Shown one piece after another: positions 30,248-39,957 of a stretch of 64,000 nucleotides of DNA. The number at the start of each line of letters is the position of its first letter. Position 1 is the stretch's first letter. The translations under genes were made by a program, and so were the position numbers. This DNA comes from Burkholderiales bacterium (GTDB lineage: Bacteria > Pseudomonadota > Gammaproteobacteria > Burkholderiales > Burkholderiaceae_C): positions 1-64,000 of the forward strand of contig JAIXTA010000141.1 of assembly GCA_027484405.1 (NCBI GenBank), written 5' to 3'. The notes below the pieces were generated by a model. It was given only the letters and a program-made list of their open reading frames with translations. It had not been told where the DNA came from and ran no database searches.

Positions 30248-30820
30248 ATGATCGGCCGAATCACTGGCACCCTGATCGAGAAGAACCCCCCCGCCGTGCT
30301 GGTGGATTGCAATGGCGTCGGCTACGAGATCGACGTGCCCATGAGCACGCTCTACAACCTGCCCGAAGCGGGGCACAAGGTCACGCTGCTCACGCACTTT
30401 GTGGTGCGCGAGGACGCGCAGTTGCTCTATGGGTTTGGTACGGCTGCAGAACGCGCCACCTTCCGCGAGCTGATCAAGATCAGCGGCATCGGGCCGCGCA
30501 CCGCACTGGCGGTGCTCTCCGGGATGAGTGTGACGGAACTGGCCCAGGCCATCACCCTGCAGGAAGGCGGGCGCCTGCAGAAGGTGCCGGGTATCGGCAA
30601 GAAGACCGCCGAGCGCCTGCTGCTTGAGCTCAAGGGCAAGCTGGGTGCGGATATCGGCGCCACGGCTGCTGCCGCGAATGACGACAGTGCAGACATCCTG
30701 CGCGCCCTCACCGCCCTGGGCTACAACGACAAGGAAGCGCTCGCTGCGCTCAAGAGCGTGCCCGCGGGGAGCTCGGTGAGCGAGGGGATCAAGCTCGCGC
30801 TGAAGGCGCTGAGCAAGTGA
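30248..30820 (+). CDS. ruvA: Holliday junction DNA helicase subunit RuvA
   Basis: [39 protein letters not shown]...[14 protein letters not shown]...[20 protein letters not shown]. Confidence 0.97.
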   Translation: MIGRITGTLIEKNPPAVLVDCNGVGYEIDVPMSTLYNLPEAGHKVTLLTHFVVREDAQLLYGFGTAAERATFRELIKISGIGPRTALAVLSGMSVTELAQAITLQEGGRLQKVPGIGKKTAERLLLELKGKLGADIGATAAAANDDSADILRALTALGYNDKEALAALKSVPAGSSVSEGIKLALKALSK

Positions 30821-30852
30821 GATGACGCCGCCGGCGCGGCATGTGCGAAGCG

Positions 30853-31983
30853 CTACTGCGCCGACTTCACGATCCGCCCGTTGACCGGCTGCACCGGTCG
30901 CGCATTCATCGGGAAGATGCGTGCAAAGGTGTCGATCTGCTGCGCAGACACCGTGGCCGGTACCTTGAGCACGTTCCAGATCACGCCCTCGGTGCAGGGC
31001 GGCGTGGTCAGCGATCCGATGAACTGGTAATAGCGCTGATCCGTGGGCAGCAGGGCGGCGAGGTCGATGCCTTCGGTCGGCAATCGCACGCGATCACCCT
31101 TGTCCAGCGGAATGCTGGACCACACGCGGGCGATCTGCGGGTTCACCTCGCCGCGGTCCATCAGCAGCGCCACCACGGCCAGCTGGCCGTCATCGGCCTT
31201 GTGCACGAAGTGCGCCACCATCGGGAAGCTGCGGCCGTTCACGCGCTCCTCGCTGGGCAGGTGAAAGTGGAACTGCAGCAGGCGGAAGTCCTTGCCGCGG
31301 ATGTGCATGCCGTGCCCCGCCTCCAGGTCCACCTGCAGGGTGTGGCCGTTGTGCACCACGCTGCCGGCCGCCGTGCCCCAGTTGAAGCGGATCGGCTCCA
31401 TGGGCGTCTGCAGGGCCTCGCTGTCGAGGATCTCGATGGGGCTCTGGCGCTTTCCGATCGCACAGACGTTGAAGCGCGGCTCCAGGCGCCCCCACTGTGC
31501 GGGGCCGGTCTCGTCGTCGGCATAGCTCCAGTGCGCGGAATGCTCGCTCTTTGCTGCAGCAGGTGCGGCGCCCCTTGCGGCGGGCGCGGCACCTGGCGCA
31601 CGGCTGCGCGGCGCGCCAGTGGCACTGGCCGCAGGTGCGGCGCTGGCCGCGCTCAGGATCAGCTCACCGGTCCGCGGCGCCTTGCCGTCCTTGAGCAGCT
31701 CCTGCAAGGCCGCCAGGGTGAGCTCCCCGCCTTCGGTGCTGGGCTTGGGCAGAGAGGCCTCGCGGCGCCGGTTGGCCAGCGCCGGCGTTTCAATGTTGTG
31801 GCGTCGCTGCGGATTGTTGTCCTGCGGCGACTTGGGTGCATTGGGGTTGGTGACCGGCACCTTCTGCGCGTCCGGCACCTCGGGCGTGACGATCGCGTGC
31901 GCGGATGCAGCCAGACCCAGAGCGAGGCCGCAGGCCGCGGCGCGGATCAGGATGGACAGCGAGCAGGGGGCAGCAAGGCGCAT
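30853..31983 (-). CDS. secreted alpha-type carbonic anhydrase with long Ala/Pro-rich N-terminal region
   Basis: HWSYADDETGPAQWGRLEPRFNVCAIGKRQSPIEIL, LLQFHFHLPSEERVNGRSFPMVAHFVHK zinc-site pattern, SLTTPPCTEGVIWNVL. Confidence 0.9.
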   Translation of the reverse strand: MRLAAPCSLSILIRAAACGLALGLAASAHAIVTPEVPDAQKVPVTNPNAPKSPQDNNPQRRHNIETPALANRRREASLPKPSTEGGELTLAALQELLKDGKAPRTGELILSAASAAPAASATGAPRSRAPGAAPAARGAAPAAAKSEHSAHWSYADDETGPAQWGRLEPRFNVCAIGKRQSPIEILDSEALQTPMEPIRFNWGTAAGSVVHNGHTLQVDLEAGHGMHIRGKDFRLLQFHFHLPSEERVNGRSFPMVAHFVHKADDGQLAVVALLMDRGEVNPQIARVWSSIPLDKGDRVRLPTEGIDLAALLPTDQRYYQFIGSLTTPPCTEGVIWNVLKVPATVSAQQIDTFARIFPMNARPVQPVNGRIVKSAQ

Positions 31984-32146
31984 GGCGTGGACCCGATGGG
32001 CAAGCGAGAAGACAGATGCAAGACGGGGTGCGCATCACCCCCGCGTCAGCATCGTCCATGACCGAACGCGCGCATGCAGCAAGAAGCAGGCTGCAGCACG
32101 GCCAATTCCGTGCATGCGGCACCCGGACGGCCGAGGTGCGTTGCGC

Positions 32147-33043
32147 TCAGGCGCGGCGGCCCATGGCCTCGAAGGCGCGGCGTATCGCGGTGCCCAGGTC
32201 CCGCATGAGCTCGCTTTGCAGCTTCCAGGTCTGCCAATGGAGTGTGACGGGCAGGGGCCTGCCCGGCTGCAGTTCCACCACGCGGCCGCGCTGCAGCGCC
32301 TCGCGCGCCAGGGTCTCGGGCACCATGCCCCAGGCCACACCCATGCCCGCCAGCTCCAGAAAGGCGGACGACGACGGCACGCAGTGCTGCGGCGGGACGA
32401 TGCGCTTGCGAGTGATTGAACGCAGGTAGCGGTGCTGCAGATCGTCCTTGGCGTTGAAGACCAGCATGGGCGCAGCCGCCAGGCTGTCGGCATGCACGCC
32501 GCCGGCAAACCAGCGCTGCATGAAGGCCGGCGAGCACACGGCCAGATAGTCCATGGTGCCCAGGGTCTGCACCCTGCAGCCCTGCACGGCCTGCGGCTCG
32601 GCGGTCACGGCCGCATGGGCGCGGCCCTGCCTGAGCAGCTCGGCGCTGTGGTCCTGGTCTTCAACGATCAGATTGAACAGCGCGCCGTGGGCCTCGCTGA
32701 CGGGCGCCAGCGCCGGCAGGAACCAGGTGGCCAGGGAATCGGCGTTGACCACGATGCTGATCTGCGGCGCGGCACCAGCCTGCGCCACGGCGCCCATCTG
32801 GCGCAGGGCCTGCTGCTCGAGCAGCTGCGCCTGCTGCACGTAGCGCAGCAGGGCCTCGCCGGCGGCGGTGGTGTCCACCGGCGTGCTGCGCCGCAGCAGC
32901 ACCTGGCCGACGCGCTCCTCCAGCGCCTTGATGCGCTGGCTCACGGCCGAGCGCGTGACGTGCAGCTCGCCGGCCGCCGCTTCAAACGAACCGTGGCGGG
33001 CGGCAGCGGCAAAGGCGGCCAGTTGGGCGGTATCCAGACGCAT
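32147..33043 (-). CDS. argP: LysR-family regulator ArgP-like
   Basis: MRLDTAQLAAFAAAARHGSFEAAAGELHVTRSAVSQRIKALEERVGQVLLRRS; divergent from LysE/ArgO exporter. Confidence 0.88.
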   Translation of the reverse strand: MRLDTAQLAAFAAAARHGSFEAAAGELHVTRSAVSQRIKALEERVGQVLLRRSTPVDTTAAGEALLRYVQQAQLLEQQALRQMGAVAQAGAAPQISIVVNADSLATWFLPALAPVSEAHGALFNLIVEDQDHSAELLRQGRAHAAVTAEPQAVQGCRVQTLGTMDYLAVCSPAFMQRWFAGGVHADSLAAAPMLVFNAKDDLQHRYLRSITRKRIVPPQHCVPSSSAFLELAGMGVAWGMVPETLAREALQRGRVVELQPGRPLPVTLHWQTWKLQSELMRDLGTAIRRAFEAMGRRA

Positions 33044-33191
33044 GGCAACTCCCCGGAACGATGCGCAGCGGGCATGTACCGCCGCTTCATGGCGTTAGCT
33101 TGACTTAACTTGATTCAGAAAGATTAGCTGGGCTAACAAAATACGGCACTTTACGCTTGTCCTGTCTCATGCCTTTCTGGAAGTTGATCCA

Positions 33192-33818
33192 ATGCTTGAT
33201 GAAGCGAGTTCCAGCCTGTCTGCCGCTCTGCTCGGCTTCGGCAGCGCCGCCGCGCTGATCATCGCCATCGGCGCGCAGAACGCCTTTGTGCTGCGCCAGG
33301 GGCTGGCGCGCCGCCACGTGCTGCCGGTGGTGCTGGTCTGTGCCCTGTCCGATGGGCTGCTCATCAGCGCCGGCATCCTCGGCCTGGGCGCGCTGGTGCA
33401 GCGCCAGCCACTGCTGCTGGAGCTTGCGCGCTGGGGCGGCGCGGCGTTTTTGCTGGTGTACGGCGCCATGGCGGCCCGCCGCGCCCTGCATCCGGGCCAG
33501 CTGGACGCGGCGGGCGGTGCCAGCGGCTCGCTGCGCAGCACGGTGCTGGCCTGCCTGGCCTTCACCTGGCTGAACCCGCATGTCTATCTGGATACGGTGG
33601 TGCTGCTGGGCAGCATTGCCAGCCAGCAGCCCGAGGGCACTCGAGCTGCCTTTGGCGTGGGCGCGGTGGGCGCCAGCGTGGTGTGGTTCACCGCACTGGG
33701 CTTTGGTGCGCGCTGGCTCGCGCCGCTGTTTGCGCGCCCGGCCGCCTGGCGGCTGCTGGATGCGCTTGTCGCTGGCCTGATGTTCTTGATTGCAGCCTCG
33801 CTGATCGCCGGCGGCTGA
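33192..33818 (+). CDS. argO: LysE/ArgO-type amino-acid exporter
   Basis: LIIAIGAQNAFVLRQGLARRHVLPVVLVCALSDGLLISAGILGLGALV...FTWLNPHVYLDTVVLLGS. Confidence 0.92.
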   Translation: MLDEASSSLSAALLGFGSAAALIIAIGAQNAFVLRQGLARRHVLPVVLVCALSDGLLISAGILGLGALVQRQPLLLELARWGGAAFLLVYGAMAARRALHPGQLDAAGGASGSLRSTVLACLAFTWLNPHVYLDTVVLLGSIASQQPEGTRAAFGVGAVGASVVWFTALGFGARWLAPLFARPAAWRLLDALVAGLMFLIAASLIAGG

Positions 33819-33909
33819 TCGACGGCGGGCGTCGATCGCCCGCACCCCAAAGCACAGCGGGCCGTCCGCTTGACGCAGGACGTCCCGCCAGCCTGTGGGG
33901 CGTGGTGGC

Positions 33910-36189
33910 CTACTGCGCGGCGCGCATGCCCAGGTAGCGCGCAAAGAAGGCCAGGGTATCGGCCGTCTCGTTACGCTGCTGCGCGCCGGTGTTGCCGATG
34001 CCGTGGCCAGCGGCGTAGTCCAGACGCACCAGTACCGGCTGGCCGCTGCTGGTGGCGGCCTTCAGGCGTGCGGCGGTCTTGACGGTATGCCACACCTCCA
34101 CGCGCGGGTCGTTCACCCCATGCGTGAGCATCACGGCCGGATAGGGCGTGCCGTCCTTGATCTGGTGGTAGGTGCTCATGGCCAGCAGCGCGCGGAAGCC
34201 GGCCTCGGTGGCCGTGCTGCCGAACTCCGGAATATTGGGCACGCCGTTCGGCGTGGTTTCCATGCGGATCATGTCCAGCGCGCCCACTTGCGGCACCACG
34301 GCGGCGAAGAGGTCCGGCCGCTCGGTCATGGCTCGGCCCACGGTGATCCCGCCGGCGCTGCCACCAACGATGCCCAGGTTCGCCTTGCTGGTGATCTTCA
34401 TGTTGATCAGCTGCTCGCCGCAGGCAATGAGGTCACGCCAAGTGTTGGGCTTGGTGGCCTGCTTGCCGGCCTCGTACCACTGCGCACCGTACACACCCGA
34501 GCCGCGCGGATTGGCAAAGGCCCACACCCCGCCACGGCTGATCCAGGCCATGCGATTGGCCGAGAATCCGGGCTCGATCGTCATGCCGTAAGCGGCGTAG
34601 GCCGTGAGAATCGTCGGGTTGGTGCCGTCGAGCTTGATGTCGCGCCGGTGCAGCACACTCATCGGGACCAGGGCGCCGTCGGCCGCGCGGCACTGCGTCT
34701 CGGTGGCCACCAGCTCGGGCGGGTTGTCGAAGCTGCCCGAGGGCTGCAGGCCGGTGTTGCTGACCTTGCCGGTCTCATCCACGAGGTAGTGCTGGCGCGC
34801 CTGCGTCCAGCCGCCCAGCAGGATCTGCACGCCGGGCAGCAGCGGATTGGCCGCCTGCCAGACAGACTCGAAACCGTTGAGCGCAAAGTTGCCCGCCACC
34901 GGCAGGGCGACGGGTTCCACCTTGGGCGGCGCAGCGCGCGCAGGCCATGCCCCCGCGGCCATGGCCTGGCGGTACAGGCGCTTGACGTTGCCCTCGCGGG
35001 CCTCGATGTACAGGCCGTCGCGTGCGGCCGTCAGCCCGGTGATGACCTGCTGGCTTTCCTGCACCTGCACCCAGGCCTCGCGGCGCGGGTTGGAGTCCAG
35101 CAGATCCATGCGCAGGATGCGGCCGCGCGGCGCCTTGCGCAGCGACAGCGCAAAGACCTGGTTCTCGCGGTAGGTCAGGTTCACGACCTGGTCGGCGTAG
35201 TCCGCCAGCAGGCGCCAGCGGATCGGCGCTGCCGTGCGCATGCGCAGGGCCGACTGCGGCGCCACGTACACCTGCAGCTCGCGCTGCACGCCGTTGTAGA
35301 TCGTGGCGATCATCCAGCGCCCATCGGCCGTGAACTCCACCGCCGGGCTTTGCTCGGGCTTGAGCGTGATGCCCGGCAGCCCGGTGCCCAGGATCGGCCG
35401 GGCGATGCTGTTCTTGCCATCCACCGGCCGCACCCAGACGCGGCTGTTGAGGTACTTCTCGGTGGCCGCTGCACCCGGCTTGAGCTCGGCCAGCTGGTTG
35501 TAGGCCATGAAGCGGCCGTCCGGCGTGAAGCTCATGGCGCCGAAATCAGCGCGCGGAATCGGCTCGCCGAGCTGGCGACCGCTGGCCACGTCGATCACGT
35601 AGGCCGAGGCGGCCTCGGAGCCCGCCTCGGACACGCCATAGGCGGCCAGCTTGCCGTCCGGTGACACGACGAGATAGTTGATCGCATGCGGCTTGCCGGT
35701 CTGCTTGGCAAGGGTGTCCGGATCGAACAGGATGCGCTCCTCGCCCTGCAGGCCCGCGCGCGTCACCAGCTTGAAGGCATTGGCTCCGGCCGCGCGCTTC
35801 ATGTAGACATAGCGTTCGCCCGGCGCGCGCCAGATGTCGAACACGCGGCTGCTGACCGCCTTCTCGAAGCGCTCCAGATCGGCCAGGAAGGCGCCGCGCA
35901 GAGGCAGCGCCTGCAGCGTGCGCGCGGTGTCGTCGCTGTGGGCCTTCATCCAGGCCGCCACTTCCGGCGCCTTGATGTCTTCCATGTAGCGGTACGGGTC
36001 AGTGACCTGGGTGCCGAAGTAGGTGTCGGTCACCGGCGCAATCCGCGCCACGGGCAGGGCCGGGCTGGTGGGGGCAGCCGCAGCAGGCGTCGTGGCTGCC
36101 GGTGAGACGGGCGCGGTCTGAGCCGCGACCCAGGTACTGCTCAGCGCAAGGCCCAGGGTGGCGAGCGTGCGCGCGAACGTGATCTGCAT
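33910..36189 (-). CDS. S9 family prolyl oligopeptidase, secreted
   Basis: Signal peptide at internal ATG 36189 (MQITFARTLATLGLALSSTWVAAQT); DTYFGTQVTDPYRYMED; catalytic GIVGGSAGGITVGRAM, LDYAAGHGIGNT. Confidence 0.9.
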   Translation of the reverse strand: MQITFARTLATLGLALSSTWVAAQTAPVSPAATTPAAAAPTSPALPVARIAPVTDTYFGTQVTDPYRYMEDIKAPEVAAWMKAHSDDTARTLQALPLRGAFLADLERFEKAVSSRVFDIWRAPGERYVYMKRAAGANAFKLVTRAGLQGEERILFDPDTLAKQTGKPHAINYLVVSPDGKLAAYGVSEAGSEAASAYVIDVASGRQLGEPIPRADFGAMSFTPDGRFMAYNQLAELKPGAAATEKYLNSRVWVRPVDGKNSIARPILGTGLPGITLKPEQSPAVEFTADGRWMIATIYNGVQRELQVYVAPQSALRMRTAAPIRWRLLADYADQVVNLTYRENQVFALSLRKAPRGRILRMDLLDSNPRREAWVQVQESQQVITGLTAARDGLYIEAREGNVKRLYRQAMAAGAWPARAAPPKVEPVALPVAGNFALNGFESVWQAANPLLPGVQILLGGWTQARQHYLVDETGKVSNTGLQPSGSFDNPPELVATETQCRAADGALVPMSVLHRRDIKLDGTNPTILTAYAAYGMTIEPGFSANRMAWISRGGVWAFANPRGSGVYGAQWYEAGKQATKPNTWRDLIACGEQLINMKITSKANLGIVGGSAGGITVGRAMTERPDLFAAVVPQVGALDMIRMETTPNGVPNIPEFGSTATEAGFRALLAMSTYHQIKDGTPYPAVMLTHGVNDPRVEVWHTVKTAARLKAATSSGQPVLVRLDYAAGHGIGNTGAQQRNETADTLAFFARYLGMRAAQ

Positions 36190-36269
36190 GGGGTCCCTCC
36201 ATCGCAAACGAAGCGGCGAGCGTAACGCAGGGTCGGCGCGGATGACATGCAAAGCTATGCTCTCGTCCC

Positions 36270-37328
36270 ATGCCGATCCAGACCGACGAATTCGCCGCCG
36301 CGCCGCGCGTGGTGTCTGCTGCCAGCACCAGCCCGAACGAGGAAGCGGTGGAACGCGCCCTGAGGCCGCAGCGCATCGATGACTATGTCGGTCAGGTGAA
36401 GATCCGCGAGCAGCTGGAGATCTTCGTGGGCGCCGCACGCGGCCGCGCCGAGGCGCTGGACCATGTGCTGCTGTTCGGCCCGCCGGGCCTGGGCAAGACG
36501 ACCCTCGCGCACATCATCGCCCGCGAGATGGGCGTGAATCTGCGCCAGACCTCCGGCCCCGTACTCGAGCGCGCCGGCGACCTCGCCGCCCTGCTCACCA
36601 ACCTCGAGAAGAACGACGTCCTCTTCATCGACGAGATCCATCGCTTGAGCCCGGTGGTCGAGGAGATCCTGTACCCGGCGCTCGAGGACTACCAGATCGA
36701 CATCATGATCGGCGAAGGTCCCGCGGCCCGCTCGGTCAAGCTCGACCTGCAGCCCTTCACCCTGGTGGGCGCCACCACGCGCGCCGGCATGCTCACCAAC
36801 CCGCTGCGCGACCGCTTCGGCATCGTCGCGCGGCTGGAGTTCTACACGGCCGACGAACTGGCGCGGATCGTCACGCGCTCCGCCGGCCTGCTCGACACGC
36901 CTATCGTGGCCGAGGGCGCCACGGAAATTGCCAAACGCAGCCGCGGCACGCCACGCATTGCCAACCGCCTGCTGCGCCGCGTGCGCGACTATGCGCAGGT
37001 CAAGGGCAACGGCACCATCACCCAGGCGGCTGCCCAGGCCGCGCTGCAGATGCTCGATGTCGACCACATCGGTTTCGACGTCATGGACAAGAAGCTGCTT
37101 GAGGCCGTGATCCACAAGTTCTCGGGCGGCCCCGTCGGCCTGGACAACCTCGCCGCCGCCATCGGCGAGGAGCGCGAGACCATCGAAGACGTGATCGAGC
37201 CCTACCTCATCCAGCAGGGCTACCTGCAGCGCACTCCGCGCGGGCGGATTGCCACGCCGAGCGCCTACCGCCACTTCGGCCTGGCTGCGCCGGCGGGTAC
37301 GCCCAACGGGGACTTGTTCGGGGCTTGA
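36270..37328 (+). CDS. ruvB: Holliday junction DNA helicase RuvB
   Basis: [73 protein letters not shown]. Confidence 0.98.
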   Translation: MPIQTDEFAAAPRVVSAASTSPNEEAVERALRPQRIDDYVGQVKIREQLEIFVGAARGRAEALDHVLLFGPPGLGKTTLAHIIAREMGVNLRQTSGPVLERAGDLAALLTNLEKNDVLFIDEIHRLSPVVEEILYPALEDYQIDIMIGEGPAARSVKLDLQPFTLVGATTRAGMLTNPLRDRFGIVARLEFYTADELARIVTRSAGLLDTPIVAEGATEIAKRSRGTPRIANRLLRRVRDYAQVKGNGTITQAAAQAALQMLDVDHIGFDVMDKKLLEAVIHKFSGGPVGLDNLAAAIGEERETIEDVIEPYLIQQGYLQRTPRGRIATPSAYRHFGLAAPAGTPNGDLFGA

Positions 37329-37356
37329 ACGCAGGCCATGCGCCGGCTGCGTTCAA
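37325..37356. terminator. hairpin shared by converging gene ends (possible bidirectional terminator, no T-tract)
   Basis: ttgaacgcag (37325-37334) ... ctgcgttcaa (37347-37356), perfect 10-bp stem overlapping both stop codons. Confidence 0.45.
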
Positions 37357-37910
37357 GGCAGCAGGTCATGGTCGAAGTCTTCCGTCTTAAAGCCAGGAAT
37401 CAGGCTGTAGGCCAGCGGCGAACTGGCTGCGCACTTGCGTACCGACGTGAGCTTGCCCCCTGCGCGCGTGGCAATCCCGGAGGTGAACTGCGGATCGTTC
37501 GGCGCGCCGCCAAAGCCCGTGCGCACGGTCTGATCGAACAGGATGTAGTCCGTGTCGCCGTTGCGAAAGCGGATCCGCGCCTCGCCACCGCCGGAATACA
37601 TCGTGGTGCTCAGCCAAAACAGTTCACTCGGCGGCTGCGGCGCGGATGGAAACCGCAACTCAATCCTGCGGGATGTCCCGAAGCGGTATTGCACCGCAGG
37701 CCCACCCTCGGCGGTAGTACTGGCACACAGCGAGGCGGTTTTGCCCTTGAGTTTGCACGTGAACACCACCTTTTCCCCGCTTGCACAAAGCGATGGCGCT
37801 GGCGAGGCACCGTGCGACGCCCATGCAAACAAGGCTGCGCTTACGCCGATGAGCCAAACGCCGACTGACCGATACATTCTCGGCGCTCCACGAGCAATGA
37901 GGTTCTTCAT
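37353..37910 (-). CDS. small secreted Cys-containing protein, candidate immunity protein
   Basis: Signal-peptide-like MYRSVGVWLIGVSAALFAWASHG then SLCASGEKVVFTCKLKGKTASLCAS...YSGGGEARIRFRNGDTDYILF; start overlaps upstream GH19-like stop (ATGA). Confidence 0.7.
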   Translation of the reverse strand: MKNLIARGAPRMYRSVGVWLIGVSAALFAWASHGASPAPSLCASGEKVVFTCKLKGKTASLCASTTAEGGPAVQYRFGTSRRIELRFPSAPQPPSELFWLSTTMYSGGGEARIRFRNGDTDYILFDQTVRTGFGGAPNDPQFTSGIATRAGGKLTSVRKCAASSPLAYSLIPGFKTEDFDHDLLP

Positions 37911-38746
37911 CGACGCGTCCAACCGAGCGCCCGTGCAAGCACGCGATGAGCGCGCTCCGTGCAACTGACACGCTCTTCAAGGTGCAGCCTCGCCGCATTG
38001 ACGCGCTTGGTCAGATCCTTGATGTTGTTCGCATCCGCTAGGCGATTCAGATCTACCTGCTTCCAAAACACGCACGCGGACCAAACGGCGTTGTAGGGTT
38101 GGAGCAGCAAGTCAGGGTTGCTGAGTACCCCGAGTTTCGTTTCACGCTCAACCACAGCGTAGTTGTCCTTGAACGTCGTCTGGATCAGACCTCGCCCGCG
38201 ATATCTCCAACCGTCGCCACTTGCCGCATCGCCATTCCCGTATCGACCAGCGTAGGCCAAGTTGGCTAGCTTTTCCGGATTGTGCGCGTAGTCTTCAGAC
38301 TTAGATCCATCGGCCGGTAGCCGGTTACCAAAGATTCGGGTAACGGTCTCGGCGCGATAGTTCAGGTTTTCCTCCAGATCGGCAAATCCGTTGCTCTCAA
38401 TGATGGTCTGCCCCAGAAACGCAGCTATCCGCCGGACATTGGTGATCTTGTAGGTCGGGAACAACGCGTTCATCGCCGCGGCAAAGATTGGAGCGCGCAT
38501 CACACTTACTCGGCTGCTGATTTCAGTCAAGTGCGTGCCCAGCAGCCGAAACGGTGCGTTCGGGTACTCCCAGCTTCGCCCGAGCGCCAGACCGTCTGGT
38601 TCAACGGAGCTGCAGCCTGCATACAGATTGATGCCATACGGCGCGCGCATGAGTGGAACGCCAAGCTCGCGCTCTCGCAGCCACGAAAGATCTTGCGGCC
38701 AGACACCAAGCACGTCTTCGAGGTCGTATCGGTGGAACACTGCCAT
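37907..38746 (-). CDS. GH19 chitinase/endolysin-like protein with unknown N-terminal domain, no signal peptide
   Basis: RRIAAFLGQTIIESNGFADLEENLNYRAETVTRIFGNR...GDGWRYRGRGLIQTTFKDNYAVVERETKLGVL matches the GH19 endolysin pattern. Confidence 0.82.
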   Translation of the reverse strand: MAVFHRYDLEDVLGVWPQDLSWLRERELGVPLMRAPYGINLYAGCSSVEPDGLALGRSWEYPNAPFRLLGTHLTEISSRVSVMRAPIFAAAMNALFPTYKITNVRRIAAFLGQTIIESNGFADLEENLNYRAETVTRIFGNRLPADGSKSEDYAHNPEKLANLAYAGRYGNGDAASGDGWRYRGRGLIQTTFKDNYAVVERETKLGVLSNPDLLLQPYNAVWSACVFWKQVDLNRLADANNIKDLTKRVNAARLHLEERVSCTERAHRVLARALGWTRR

Positions 38747-39020
38747 GGGCTGACTCCCAGAGAAGCATCGCGGAACCGTCAGTGCGCAGTCCGCATCAAC
38801 CACTTCGCATTACGCAACGACTCGCGCTCGGACATCACTCCCCCAATTGCGCGATGCTGGCTACGCGGGTTGGCCTAACGTGAGTGCAGACGCTGCGGCT
38901 GCGCCCGGAGCCGTAGCCCCATCGACACACAACGATCGCGTGAGAAGTTCGGTGCGGAATCCCAGGATCGTGATGCAGGTGCAGTACACATCGACCGTCG
39001 CTGCGCCGAGGGTTACTCGC

Positions 39021-39530
39021 ATGGCTGTGTACTTCTGCCTGCTGCTCGCCATCATGCCCACTGCGAACGGCGCCCGCGCAGCACCCCCACCCAGCCCGAC
39101 CGCCGAGCTGCCCGTCGACCCTTATGAAGGCGGGCCGCAGTCCGATGTGCCCCGCCCCTACAAGCGTGCGCCCGTGGCCAGGGTGCTGAGCCTGTCCGGC
39201 GGCCTGTCGGCTCAGCCTGCGGCGGCGCAAGCCTGCCAGCGCTTCCAGCCCAAGCCGGCCGATGTGAGCCAGTACTTCGCCCGCGCCCGGCCGGTGAGCT
39301 GGAACGCCTACCTGCAGCAAGGTGACTGGTCGCCCTGCAGCGCGCAGGGCGAGCTGCGCCTGACCGACGGCCGCATGGCGCAATGGCGCATCCAGTCCTT
39401 CGGCCTGGGCACCCTGCGGATCGACGGCGCAAACCACTACTTCAGCTGCACCGAGCGCTGCCGCATCACCCGCCTGCCGCCGAGCGCGGCGGCACTGCAG
39501 GAGGCCGAGCGCAGCCCGCCACCGCGCTGA
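39021..39530 (+). CDS. small secreted protein of unknown function
   Basis: Signal peptide MAVYFCLLLAIMPTANGARA; C-terminal DWSPCSAQGELRLTDGRMAQWRIQSFGLGTLRIDGANHYFSCTERC. Confidence 0.6.
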   Translation: MAVYFCLLLAIMPTANGARAAPPPSPTAELPVDPYEGGPQSDVPRPYKRAPVARVLSLSGGLSAQPAAAQACQRFQPKPADVSQYFARARPVSWNAYLQQGDWSPCSAQGELRLTDGRMAQWRIQSFGLGTLRIDGANHYFSCTERCRITRLPPSAAALQEAERSPPPR

Positions 39531-39551
39531 GCACGCGCGGCTGGTGGGTTC

Positions 39552-39670
39552 AGGGAAGCGCCAGAAACCGGCGCGAGGGCGTCAAGCTGCGTGTGAGGAG
39601 CGCAGCCAGGACGAGCCGTACAGCGAGCAGCGGAGCGGGCACATTGGCCCGCGCAGCAGGTTTCCAGAAG
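39552..39670. repeat. diverged direct-repeat unit A
   Basis: Ends with cccgcgcagcaggtttccagaag; aligns along its length with unit B at 39828-39957. Confidence 0.7.
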
Positions 39671-39679
39671 CCCTCTTCA

Positions 39680-39825
39680 AGCCATCTCGCTTGTGGCACG
39701 GGCATCTTCAGGCCCTTGTGCTCCAAAAGGCGCATGGATGCTGGACTTGGCGATCGAGACCGAGCACTGGTGCGCTTCTTCAGGGCAAATTGCCTCGAAA
39801 AGCGCATGGAACAAGCGAGAAGCCT
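39680..39825. repeat. dispersed palindromic repeat (two stems nested in a ctcgcttgt/acaagcgag outer pair)
   Basis: atctcgcttgt near 39686 and acaagcgagaag near 39813; inner gcgcttcttcagggcaaattgcctcgaaaagcgcatgg. Confidence 0.65.
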
Positions 39826-39827
39826 GC

Positions 39828-39957
39828 GGGGAGCGTCCAGACACCGTAGCGAGGGGTGAAGTTGCGGGGGAGGAGCGCAGACTGCACGCATCGAACGGCG
39901 ACGAGTTTGCAACGCTCGGGAGCACGCCGATGGGCCCGCGCAGTCGGTTTCCAGAAG
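39828..39957. repeat. diverged direct-repeat unit B
   Basis: ggggagcgtccagacaccgtagcgagg...gaggagcgcag...cccgcgcagtcggtttccagaag aligns with unit A. Confidence 0.7.

Noticed and set aside
33895-35664. 589-aa forward ORF
   Set aside because: Antisense to the prolyl oligopeptidase, which has full family motifs.
37907-38746. Prophage remnant (endolysin-like GH19)
   Set aside because: No holin, tail, portal, integrase or att-like repeats nearby; a lone GH19 is not evidence of a prophage.
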